20,409 nt of DNA, from the NCBI GenBank assembly GCA_946545675.1, contig CAMNNR010000006.1:1-20409 (forward strand), given 5' to 3'. The position numbers were made by a program, and so were the translations under genes. Under the pieces are notes generated by a model that was not told the DNA's origin, searched no databases, and saw only the letters and a program-made list of their open reading frames with translations. This stretch comes from an uncultured Thermoplasmata archaeon (GTDB lineage: Archaea > Thermoplasmatota > Thermoplasmata > Methanomassiliicoccales > Methanomethylophilaceae). Each line of letters starts with the position of its first letter. The first letter of the stretch is position 1. Shown in pieces: positions 14,583 through 20,409 of this stretch.

Positions 14583-14615
14583 AATTTTAGAGTTTGAAAA
14601 GACTTCTCGGAGGAA

Positions 14616-15167
14616 TCACATAACGTCTCCCCAAGGCTCCTGCTTCCCGTCAAGGAATCTGATAATGGTCTCCTCGTCGGTAGTGTTGCAGATGACCTCG
14701 GTGGCGTCGTTGCCTTTAACGTCGTACTGGATCAAGGCGCCTTTCGCCATATAGCCGTTGATCTCCCTTTCGATGGCCGAGAAGTAGGTGCTGACCACAC
14801 AGAACTCGGTGAGCATCCCCGCCAGGAGGATACAGTCTATCCCCCTGTCCTTGAGTTCCTTCTCCAAGACGGTCTGTTTGAAGCAACTCATGTGTTCCTT
14901 GTGGACGATGATGTCGGTAGGAGCGGTCTCGATACCCTCGAGCCATTCGTCACCGTCATTCTTTCCGTAGGGAACATGGGAGGGACCGTCATAATGGATG
15001 AAGAAGACAGGCATGTTCCTCTCCCTGAATATCTTTGCGAAACGGTTGATTCCGGCGATGGCAGCGGAGCTCCGCTCCTCCCACTCCGGAATCGGCAGGG
15101 TGAATTTGCGCTGGGGATCGACGACCACCATGGCCATCTTACTTCCCCATATCTTGTCTCTGAACAT
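14616..15167 (-). CDS. Isochorismatase-family cysteine hydrolase
   Basis: With the start at 15167 the protein has 183 residues. It shows the Asp-Lys-Cys triad of the family: D17 in MVVVDPQRKF, K90 in IIVHKEHMSCF and C123 in GMLTEFCVVSTYFSA, with the conserved cis-peptide region just before the cysteine. Members hydrolyse isochorismate, nicotinamide, N-carbamoyl amides and similar compounds; the substrate cannot be read from this sequence. A minus-strand TATA box (TGTATATATCC, about 15190-15200) lies about 28 bases before ATG 15167, so I prefer this leaderless start over the farther ATG at 15242, which would put the promoter inside the gene. ATG 15137 is a shorter alternative. It stands alone, ended by a strong hairpin. 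Confidence 0.87.
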   Translation of the reverse strand: MFRDKIWGSKMAMVVVDPQRKFTLPIPEWEERSSAAIAGINRFAKIFRERNMPVFFIHYDGPSHVPYGKNDGDEWLEGIETAPTDIIVHKEHMSCFKQTVLEKELKDRGIDCILLAGMLTEFCVVSTYFSAIEREINGYMAKGALIQYDVKGNDATEVICNTTDEETIIRFLDGKQEPWGDVM

Positions 15168-15189
15168 GTGGGAGTAATAATCCAAATCG

Positions 15190-15200
15190 GATATATACAC
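15190..15200 (-). promoter_or_regulatory. TATA box of the isochorismatase-family gene
   Basis: The minus-strand sequence TGTATATATCC is centred about 28 bases before ATG 15167. It decides the start choice, because the next upstream ATG (15242) lies on the wrong side of it. Confidence 0.6.
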
Positions 15201-15242
15201 TCCCACGGAATTCCGCGACAGAAAATAGCGCGATTTCATCAT

Positions 15243-15434
15243 CCCTGTCTTTTGTCCATACCCTCTGGAACATCTGTGCTGTCAATTTTACAGATTGTCA
15301 AATCCGTTAGGGATTTTGTTTTATACTGAGGAATTGATGGTGGAACTGGACTCGGGATCAGGGAACAGACATATTCTTTTCTCGAGTCCGCCTTCTTCGC
15401 AAATCATTATCAGTTGTAGCGACATTATGTATCG
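15243..15434 (+). promoter_or_regulatory. Upstream region of the MazG-like gene
   Basis: The 192 bases contain TTTTATAC (15319-15326) and, where transcription would start, GGACTCG (15348-15354), which is an exact inverted match of CGAGTCC (15383-15389). If the TATA element is used, the leader could fold at its 5' end. I see no gene here. Confidence 0.35.
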
Positions 15435-15803
15435 ATGGACGACACCGTTGCAAGGATAGACGATGCGAAGGAACTCGTGAAAAGATTCTGCGAGAATCGC
15501 GACTGGGACCGTTTCCACAATCCCAAGGACCTCGCCATAGGCATCTCCACCGAAGCCGGTGAACTGCTGGAAAGGTTCCGCTTCAAGACCCCTGAACAGT
15601 GCTCGGAACTGCTATCCGATCCTGCGCTCTCGGAGGGGGTCCGCGAGGAACTGGCAGACGTGTTCTACTTCGTCCTGAGATTTGCCCAGATGAACGACAT
15701 CGACCTCTACTCCGCCCTTGAGGACAAGATCGCCAAGAACGGGGAGAAGTACCCTGTGGAAAAAAGCAGAGGCAACCACAGGAAATACGACGAACTGTCC
15801 TGA
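15435..15803 (+). CDS. MazG-like nucleotide pyrophosphohydrolase
   Basis: The 122-residue all-alpha protein belongs to the short MazG / RS21-C6 type group, which hydrolyses (d)NTPs to monophosphates and pyrophosphate as a housecleaning step. The metal-binding pattern E-x2-E ... E-x2-D is present: E40 and E43 in ISTEAGELLERF, E72 and D75 in EELADVFYFVL. The tail KNGEKYPVEKSRGNHRKYDEL is the usual C-terminal signature of this group. The ATG at 15435 gives the expected length. A TATA-like TTTTATAC at 15319-15326 would give a leader of about 90 bases; a weaker A+T stretch near 15405 would give a leaderless one. It converges on the acetolactate decarboxylase gene. Confidence 0.9.
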   Translation: MDDTVARIDDAKELVKRFCENRDWDRFHNPKDLAIGISTEAGELLERFRFKTPEQCSELLSDPALSEGVREELADVFYFVLRFAQMNDIDLYSALEDKIAKNGEKYPVEKSRGNHRKYDELS

Positions 15804-15847
15804 TCATTACCCGTGTAAGGGGAATCACTGGCAAAATGATACAGGTA

Positions 15848-15882
15848 CCCCGTCCGCAGCCGTTCCAGCTGCGGTCCCGGGG
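15848..15882. terminator. Bidirectional hairpin between convergent genes
   Basis: An inner 7-bp stem (15854-15860 with 15868-15874, 7-base loop) is extended by an outer 5-bp stem (15848-15852 with 15878-15882) across a small internal loop. It lies between the ends of the MazG-like and acetolactate decarboxylase genes and could serve both. Confidence 0.55.
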
Positions 15883-15918
15883 AAGGCCTGAAAAGGTTTA
15901 TTGGGGAAGTTCCTCGGA

Positions 15919-16734
15919 TCATCCTTCCACGGATTCGATGTCCTCGCTCTGGTCGATGCTGAGGTCGAAGTCCTGGAACCTGTCGGAATCGGGCGTGATC
16001 ATGACGAAGTCGGTGAGCTTGTTGAACTCCGCCTTGGCGTCGGTGACCGTGAGGTTCAACACGTGTCCGCCGAACTGCCTGTCATCGGATATGAAATGCA
16101 GATGCCATCCGGGGGTGTTGACCTTGTCCATATAGGCGGGGCAGTAAAGTGCCACGACGGTGCCGGTCATGTCGGAGACAGTCCATTCCCTCTGGTCGGT
16201 GGCGAGCACGTCAACGAGGGGCTTGTAGGGCTCGGTCTGGGCGAGTTCGCTGCGGACGGTGATGCTGGGGAAGGTCGCATGGATGGTCGCGAAGTACATC
16301 GAGTTGGGTGCCTCGGAAATCTTGGAGGTCAGTGCGGACTGCATGGTAGCCAGACTCGTGGAGGATACGGTAGCGGCGAGATCGACCGTCATCTTCGCCA
16401 CATTGGCGAAGGGGACCTTCTCGGAATCCTGCACCACGGTCACCACACAAGAATCTCCGGCTCCGACTCCCGCACGGTAGACGACACCGTCGAGCATGAT
16501 GAGTTCGCCGTTCAGGCCGTCGAAGGTACCGATGCCCACGCTGCCGTGTTTCTTGAGTTCGCTGATCGGGACAGAGCCGTCGTAGTCACCGAACATGAGT
16601 CCCTGCAGCAGGGAAACCTGATAGAGCGTGTCAGAATCTGAATCGCCGCTGTCCGAGAAAACCCAAAATGAGCCTGCGATACCCGCGGATAGGAGTACCG
16701 CGACAATAACTATGGCAGATGCCTGTTTGTCCAT
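15919..16734 (-). CDS. Membrane-anchored acetolactate decarboxylase
   Basis: The enzyme (family AlsD/BudA) converts 2-acetolactate to acetoin and CO2. The 271-residue protein shows the family marks in order: LYQVSLLQGLMFGDYDGSVPISELKKHG, GIGTFDGLNGELIMLDG (E77), VPFANV, TFPSITVRS (R161), PAYMDKVNTPGWHLHFISDDRQFGGHVL. The zinc ligands are H211, H213 and H224. Residues 7-26 form one hydrophobic segment right after a short start, followed by an acidic linker (DSGDSDSD). I therefore infer a signal peptide or N-terminal anchor placing the catalytic domain outside the membrane. Related Bacillus enzymes are also secreted. The minus-strand TATA box ATTTATAT (16753-16760) lies about 23 bases before the ATG, so the transcript should be leaderless. 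The gene is unusual in a methanogen and may have come from bacteria. Confidence 0.93.
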   Translation of the reverse strand: MDKQASAIVIVAVLLSAGIAGSFWVFSDSGDSDSDTLYQVSLLQGLMFGDYDGSVPISELKKHGSVGIGTFDGLNGELIMLDGVVYRAGVGAGDSCVVTVVQDSEKVPFANVAKMTVDLAATVSSTSLATMQSALTSKISEAPNSMYFATIHATFPSITVRSELAQTEPYKPLVDVLATDQREWTVSDMTGTVVALYCPAYMDKVNTPGWHLHFISDDRQFGGHVLNLTVTDAKAEFNKLTDFVMITPDSDRFQDFDLSIDQSEDIESVEG

Positions 16735-16752
16735 GCATCCGTATTGTGGCTC

Positions 16753-16760
16753 ATATAAAT
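16753..16760 (-). promoter_or_regulatory. TATA box of the acetolactate decarboxylase gene
   Basis: The minus-strand sequence ATTTATAT is centred about 23 bases upstream of the ATG at 16734. Confidence 0.55.
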
Positions 16761-16865
16761 TAGTATTGTCTGCGGAAATGCAATAAGGCGACCTGGAATC
16801 ACATTGACCTATATGGATGCCTGAAGGAGTACAGGGGCCCGCTGTTGTCTATTCAGCATAGGGGC

Positions 16866-16875
16866 CGTTTTTATC
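16866..16875 (+). promoter_or_regulatory. TATA box of the 442-residue protein gene
   Basis: CGTTTTTATC is centred about 26 bases before the ATG at 16897, again predicting a leaderless message and supporting that ATG as the start. Confidence 0.55.
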
Positions 16876-16896
16876 TGGAATAGTGCTTGTTCATTC

Positions 16897-18225
16897 ATGC
16901 ATCTGTCTGTCGAAATCCATGAAGAATGTGACGATATGGAACTGGCGAAAATCCTCTTGCCTGTACAAGCTACATTCTGGGACTTAGAACAGTATATCGG
17001 CAGAATTTTTGGATGGGAAGATCATTCGGAATTCTATTTCCGTTTGGACTGCTTGGATTCCCCAATTTCCTACCCGGATAAACCCGGAACTTACGATGCC
17101 ACTATGGTATTCCTGATTCCATATCAGATACAGGTCATTCAATATCAGCACGGTTCGTGGAATTTGTCGATTTCCATAGAGCTCTTGGTATTCGATGAAA
17201 CCACACCACAGATACTGTCGCTGTACCCATTCATGCTTCCAGAACATGAGAGCTGGGCTGAATTGCAACATGATATGGAAGTCAAGAAGAACAAAATACA
17301 ACTCAAACGTACGGTGATTGGCAAATACCGTAAGAACAGTATCAAAGATGCGCAGAACAGGATATCATCATACCGCCCCAATGTTCGCAACCCCGCTGTC
17401 ATAACTATGGAGAAGTATGATTGCATCGCAGCCCCCTGTCTGATGGAGACAACAAACGATCTCTACTACGATGTTTATCACAGATGCGTCCTGGAACTCG
17501 AATCCGGCAGAGTCGATAATCTTTCCATCGACGCTTTGATGGATGAACCGGATCGTTACGTCTTATTCAAAGGGGCCAAAGATACATTCTTAAAAGAACC
17601 CCTAGACCTCGAAGAGCTGGCCGAAATGCTAGTAGATGAGGGGAGGATATCGGAAGATGGTAGGGAAATTCTCCCTGCAGTATTCCGTGAAGGTCCGATC
17701 GCGTTCCTAAGATATCTGATAGATTCTGATCTCTTAGACGATTTCTTCGAGTACCTATATGGGTTGGATGAGAATAGCATGTTCGATTCGATAGGAATTG
17801 GTGGAGCGTACATGGATTTGGACGGTGCGTTCTACCATGACTACTGCAAGCTCTGTACTGGAATGAAAAATGGGAAGCCGTTCTTCGAGGAATATGAAAA
17901 GTCATACGTCGAATATGTCGGAAATGCCATGATTTCTGACCTCGACAAAGAATTGTACATGGACATGTCAAACGGGAAGATGTGTGCAGTCGATCCTGCG
18001 ACCGATGCACTCTATGAGGAAGTCAAAAAAGACCCGTTCAGATTCATAGGCCTCCGTTATCCTGTGGCGGAATCAGACCTGCGCGATAGTCTAATTTGGA
18101 GGCTCTCGATCTCGCTTGATGAGAATTTAAAGAGCGAGACAGACCGTATAGGTTCACGTGTGTGTGAAATGATAGGAGAAAGGACTCCAATCAGCGAGAT
18201 TATGGCTGGGAAAGACATAATCTGA
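16897..18225 (+). CDS. Protein with pRiA4b ORF-3-like N-terminal domain, function unknown
   Basis: The 442-residue protein has no signal peptide or membrane helix. The first ~120 residues fit the plasmid pRiA4b ORF-3-like fold: a first strand (LSVEIHEE), then LPVQATFWDLEQYIGRIFGWEDHSEFYFRL, which matches the usual 'vp...tl..Lh..Iq..fgW.d.Hl..F' pattern. That domain is common on plasmids and mobile elements, with no established activity. The rest (about 150-442) is acidic and mostly helical, with a cysteine pair (CKLC) near residue 315 and an acidic segment ISDLDKELYMDMSNGKM near 347-363. I do not recognise these parts. Codons are visibly richer in A and T than in the flanking genes, and an insertion sequence follows, so recent acquisition is likely. 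It is transcribed alone. Confidence 0.8.
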   Translation: MHLSVEIHEECDDMELAKILLPVQATFWDLEQYIGRIFGWEDHSEFYFRLDCLDSPISYPDKPGTYDATMVFLIPYQIQVIQYQHGSWNLSISIELLVFDETTPQILSLYPFMLPEHESWAELQHDMEVKKNKIQLKRTVIGKYRKNSIKDAQNRISSYRPNVRNPAVITMEKYDCIAAPCLMETTNDLYYDVYHRCVLELESGRVDNLSIDALMDEPDRYVLFKGAKDTFLKEPLDLEELAEMLVDEGRISEDGREILPAVFREGPIAFLRYLIDSDLLDDFFEYLYGLDENSMFDSIGIGGAYMDLDGAFYHDYCKLCTGMKNGKPFFEEYEKSYVEYVGNAMISDLDKELYMDMSNGKMCAVDPATDALYEEVKKDPFRFIGLRYPVAESDLRDSLIWRLSISLDENLKSETDRIGSRVCEMIGERTPISEIMAGKDII

Positions 18226-18244
18226 TGCTTTAATTCACTAGAAA

Positions 18245-18403
18245 ATGTCACGCAAGAATCACCACATGGTTGGAAACCGGCTACTCCGCTCCGATAAACG
18301 GTACTCTGACCTGAAAGAAAAACAGAAGGAAAGGATAGCCCAGTGGATGTACGCAGAATTCAAGGAGTATACTCTTTCCAACAGGTGCATCCCTGGAGAG
18401 TAG
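18245..18403 (+). pseudogene. Short basic protein, probably truncated at the insertion sequence
   Basis: An ATG at 18245 opens 52 residues (MSRKNHHMVGNRLLRSDKRY, then a helix SDLKEKQKERIAQWMYAEFKEY) ending at TAG 18401-18403. The basic start and amphipathic helix look like real protein, but I cannot name a family. If TAG is read, six more codons follow before TGA at 18422-18424, which lies inside the left terminal repeat of the insertion sequence. I infer that the element cut off the rest of this gene. No clear TATA box or ribosome binding site was found. Confidence 0.45.
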
Positions 18404-18419
18404 GGAGAATTCCTCATAG

Positions 18420-18437
18420 CTTGACTTGGACATCATG
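18420..18437 (+). repeat. Left terminal inverted repeat of the insertion sequence
   Basis: It pairs with 20392-20409 in inverted orientation, with two mismatches in 18 bases. Confidence 0.7.
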
Positions 18438-18498
18438 ACTTTTCGAATTCGTCGATTTCCCACAATCCTCTGATTTGTCCGAAGTTGCCATCCGGGAG

Positions 18499-18667
18499 TC
18501 ATTGGACAGTTGGCTGTTTTTCACATCGATCCGTTACAATTTGCCCCCGAACACCTCGGAAAACATGCGAAATTTATCCGTTTCCGGATGATTTAGGTCC
18601 GAAATTGCTGTTATCCTGTAACCGATTCATGCACATTTTTCGGATTTTCACACAACTGTCCATTGAC
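18499..18667. repeat. MITE-like inverted repeat pair inside the insertion sequence tail
   Basis: GTCATTGGACAGTTG (18499-18513) is the inverted copy of CAACTGTCCATTGAC (18653-18667) with one mismatch. They bound a 169-base non-coding segment. A third copy, AACTGTCCATTGAC, lies at 18706-18719 in the same direction as the second. All share TGGACA with the outer terminal repeats. They may be ends of a small non-autonomous element or subterminal transposase sites. Confidence 0.5.
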
Positions 18668-18772
18668 CCCGGACCCCCGAATCTATACTTTCGGACACAT
18701 CCAATAACTGTCCATTGACGGTAGCCAGCATTTCCGCAAAATTTGGTTTTCCGTCAAAATCCTACAGATGCA

Positions 18773-20311
18773 TCACAACCTCCATTCAGGTATTGGTCTG
18801 CGGTAGATGGCGTCCCCTTTCACCTCCACAGGCCCGTGTTCATCCAGTTTTTGCAGCACCTCCTTAACCCTGGGGATGCATCCGAATACGTTGGATTCGT
18901 GTTCCCTGCGTTCTCCGCTGTCGAATTCCACCGTGAGTTTCCATTCCTTCAGGTCCTCACATATGGTCCTGTAGGCTGGCTTGACCCCCACATCCGTAAT
19001 CTTCCCGTCGACCTTCTTCTGCACCACATCCGGAACCATCTCCCACCTCACCACTGACACGATTAGCTGCGAGATCAACCCCACCAACAATGCTCCCCGT
19101 TCCGAGGCTGTACTCCAAACACGCAGGGGTTTCAGGCTAACAACACTCTTGAGCGACGAGATCAGATGTTCCACCGCCACCCTGTGGCGGTAGATCTCTA
19201 AGACCTATTTCGGATTGAGATTGCGGGAGGAGCCTAACTTGAACCAGCCTCCCGTGACAGCTATCTTTTTCTCCGCCTCTTTCTCGAAATCGATATCCAG
19301 CCAGGGGTCGAGAGTCACCTTAAGCTCATATTTCACGATCTTCATCTTCACATATCCGTTCTTCCTGAAAGAGACGAGATCGGACACATCGCCGTTTTCG
19401 ATGGCTTCTCTGGCTATCCTCGCTTCTTCCCTCTCCTTCATGGCCTCGCGTTCCGAGGCCATGATCTCCGATATGAGCGTATCGACGGAAAAGAACAGGT
19501 AATTGGTACGTTCCGACGAATCGAAAGTACTCCTGATGCATGCTACTCCATATCCGACATACTCCGCTTCCGATATCCTCTCGCGTATGATCCTCTCGTC
19601 GGATTGGTTGAGTCCCAATCTGGTTATGTATTCGAAACCTTGGGTACGGATATCATCGAGTATCTGTTTCGAGGATCCGCCGTTATCCATGATAATGGTG
19701 GATCCCTGCTTCAGCAGGAACATCAGCTGTGGGATGAAGTCCGAGAACTGCTGCGGATCGTTATAGTTCCCCGGGTACAGTTCCACCATGACAGGAAGCC
19801 CAGACTGAACCAGCTGTGCCACCATGAACTGATCTTGCAGCTGTACGGTCCCTCCTCCCTCCCCGTACCGTACGTTCTCACCTGCAGTGCCGGCTCTTTC
19901 TATGTGGGATCCGTCAACATACACATCGGTATTGAGGTCGGGATAGGCAGTGTGCAGCACGGTGTTGAGATACATCGTGATGTCCTCGAAGTACTCGTCC
20001 ATTATGGCAAGAGCCCTCTCGTAGGTTTTCCTGGATATCTTGAATCCGTGGGTTACGGTCTCCATCATAGTACTGTTCACGTTACATCGGTCGCTCCATT
20101 CGTTCATGGAACTGTTTCCCCGAAGATGCATGATACAGATGCTTTCCGTCACATATCCCAACGGGATCCCCCGCTCTTTGAAACGGTCCAAGAATCTATA
20201 CAGGTCCAAAAACCGCATCACGGTCCGGACCATCTGTGCGGTCCCATAGGATATCGATATATTGTCGGCCGACGTAGGCTTCGCTGCCTCTAAGGTGGTT
20301 TGGTGGTACAT
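18773..20311 (-). CDS. IS4-superfamily (IS1634-like) transposase with in-frame TAG
   Basis: From ATG 20311 the frame runs 368 codons to TAG (19207-19205), then continues in the same frame for another 143 codons to TGA. The catalytic residues appear in order: D133 (DVYVDGSHIER), D209 (STIIMDNGGSS), and after the TAG the signature Y374-x2-R-x3-E381-x6-K388 (IYRHRVAVEHLISSLK), exactly the YREK spacing of the IS4 superfamily. The segment before the TAG (TGGWFKLGSSRNLNPK) and after it (VLEIYRHR) read as one continuous family motif, so no frameshift is involved. Truncation at the TAG would remove the catalytic Glu. In pyrrolysine-using archaea the codon may be translated; otherwise this is a pseudogene. 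The frame is open to a TGA at 20407, and TTG 20362 is an alternative start. A TATA-like AATATTAT near 20336-20343 supports ATG 20311. Confidence 0.85.
19205..19207 (-). other. In-frame TAG codon (codon 369) in the transposase gene
   Basis: The minus-strand TAG sits between K368 and V370, twelve codons before catalytic E381. The position corresponds to a polar residue before the 'vl.iYR.R' helix in related transposases, so GAG, CAG or AAG is a plausible ancestor. Whether it is read as pyrrolysine, suppressed, or a true stop cannot be decided from sequence. Confidence 0.85.
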
Positions 20312-20391
20312 GCCGCCGAAGAGGCACTTTCTTCGAAATAATATTGCCCAAAAAGATCGCAATTTATGCGCATACCCGGTTTTCAGAATTG

Positions 20392-20409
20392 CTTGATGTC
20401 CAACTCAAG
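20392..20409 (-). repeat. Right terminal inverted repeat of the insertion sequence
   Basis: Its reverse complement, CTTGAGTTGGACATCAAG, matches the left end at 16 of 18 positions. It may continue past the window. Confidence 0.7.

Larger units (their letters stand above)
13992..14615. other. 624-base A+T-rich intergenic region upstream of mtaCB
   Basis: Near mtaC it holds the leader hairpin and TATA box. Two exact direct copies of TAAAATTAAA start 14 bases apart (14073-14082, 14087-14096), and a dyad TTTAAG-TTTA-CTTAAA lies at 14187-14202. These are candidate regulator sites for methanol genes. The part from 14210 to 14550 has no convincing gene on either strand; short open frames there lack family resemblance and start signals. 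The 14554-14582 hairpin belongs to the hydrolase gene. I see no tRNA. Confidence 0.6.
18404..18772. other. Non-coding left part of the insertion sequence
   Basis: Between the small truncated gene and the transposase stop there is no convincing gene on either strand. The stretch contains the left terminal repeat and the three TGGACA-type repeats. Confidence 0.6.
18420..20409 (-). mobile_element. Insertion sequence of the IS4 superfamily (IS1634-like)
   Basis: The left end CTTGACTTGGACATCATG (18420-18437) matches, at 16 of 18 bases, the reverse complement of the right end at 20392-20409. Between them lies one transposase gene on the minus strand and about 335 bases of non-coding DNA on the left. 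The element is at least 1.99 kb. The right repeat touches the window edge, so it may be longer and a target duplication cannot be checked. Confidence 0.75.

Noticed and set aside
13992-14615. tRNA or known small RNA
   Set aside because: No T-arm consensus or acceptor pairing was found; only A+T-rich promoter DNA and the 14554-14582 hairpin are evident.
14316-14754. Short frames of 76 codons in the region between mtaC and the hydrolase gene
   Set aside because: They overlap each other on both strands, cross the hairpin at 14554 and lack start signals or recognisable domains.
19180-19207. Frameshift explanation for the split transposase
   Set aside because: The two parts are in the same frame, exactly nine codons apart, so a single TAG accounts for the split.
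19604-20293. Open frame antisense to the transposase
   Set aside because: The transposase on the minus strand carries the DDE and YREK motifs; this frame has none.

Overview
The window looks like a chromosomal segment of a methylotrophic methanogen of the order Methanomassiliicoccales (class Thermoplasmata). The evidence is a mtaC-mtaB methanol methyltransferase pair, archaeal TATA boxes about 25 bases upstream of start codons (many transcripts look leaderless), a 5S rRNA gene with no 16S or 23S beside it, and a transposase frame interrupted by an in-frame TAG, the codon this order can read as pyrrolysine. Every recognised intact gene whose end is visible stops with TGA. The placement at order level is an inference from gene content.

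Positions 1-7604 (+) carry a tight operon whose promoter lies upstream of the window. In order it encodes: the C-terminal half of an Hsp70-like protein fused to a von Willebrand A (vWA) domain; a 1004-residue protein with a J-domain-like N-terminus lacking HPD, zinc ribbons and fibronectin-III-like repeats; a GTPase with two zinc ribbons; a long coiled-coil protein with a GrpE-like C-terminus; and a lidless Hsp70. Two Hsp70s, a GrpE-like exchange factor, a J-like adaptor, a GTPase and a vWA module in one transcript suggest a dedicated, nucleotide-controlled chaperone machine. I cannot match it to any named system, and it is the best candidate here for something undescribed. A strong hairpin followed by a T-run closes it.

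Positions 7676-11674 hold housekeeping and accessory genes: an RluF-type pseudouridine synthase (-), a pirin (+), a parvulin isomerase followed by a histone-H1-like Lys/Ala/Pro-repeat protein with a DUF2188-like end (+), an HxlR-type regulator with a perfect dyad upstream (+), the 5S rRNA gene (+) and a MntP-type manganese exporter (-).

Positions 11736-14053 contain mtaC-mtaB (-) with promoter, a leader hairpin, ribosome binding sites and two G+C-rich hairpins downstream. MtaB transfers the methyl group of methanol to the corrinoid on MtaC, the entry step of methanol-dependent methanogenesis. A 624-base A+T-rich intergenic region lies upstream.

Positions 14616-16734 encode an isochorismatase-family hydrolase (-), a MazG-like nucleotide pyrophosphohydrolase (+) and a membrane-anchored acetolactate decarboxylase predicted to act outside the cell (-). 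Positions 16897-18225 encode a protein with a pRiA4b ORF-3-like N-terminus in visibly A+T-richer DNA.

From about 18420 to the window end lies an insertion sequence with near-perfect 18-base terminal inverted repeats. It encodes an IS4-superfamily (IS1634-like) transposase. The in-frame TAG separates the two catalytic aspartates from the catalytic glutamate, so the enzyme can work only if TAG is read through. A small gene just outside the left end also meets a TAG and appears cut by the insertion.
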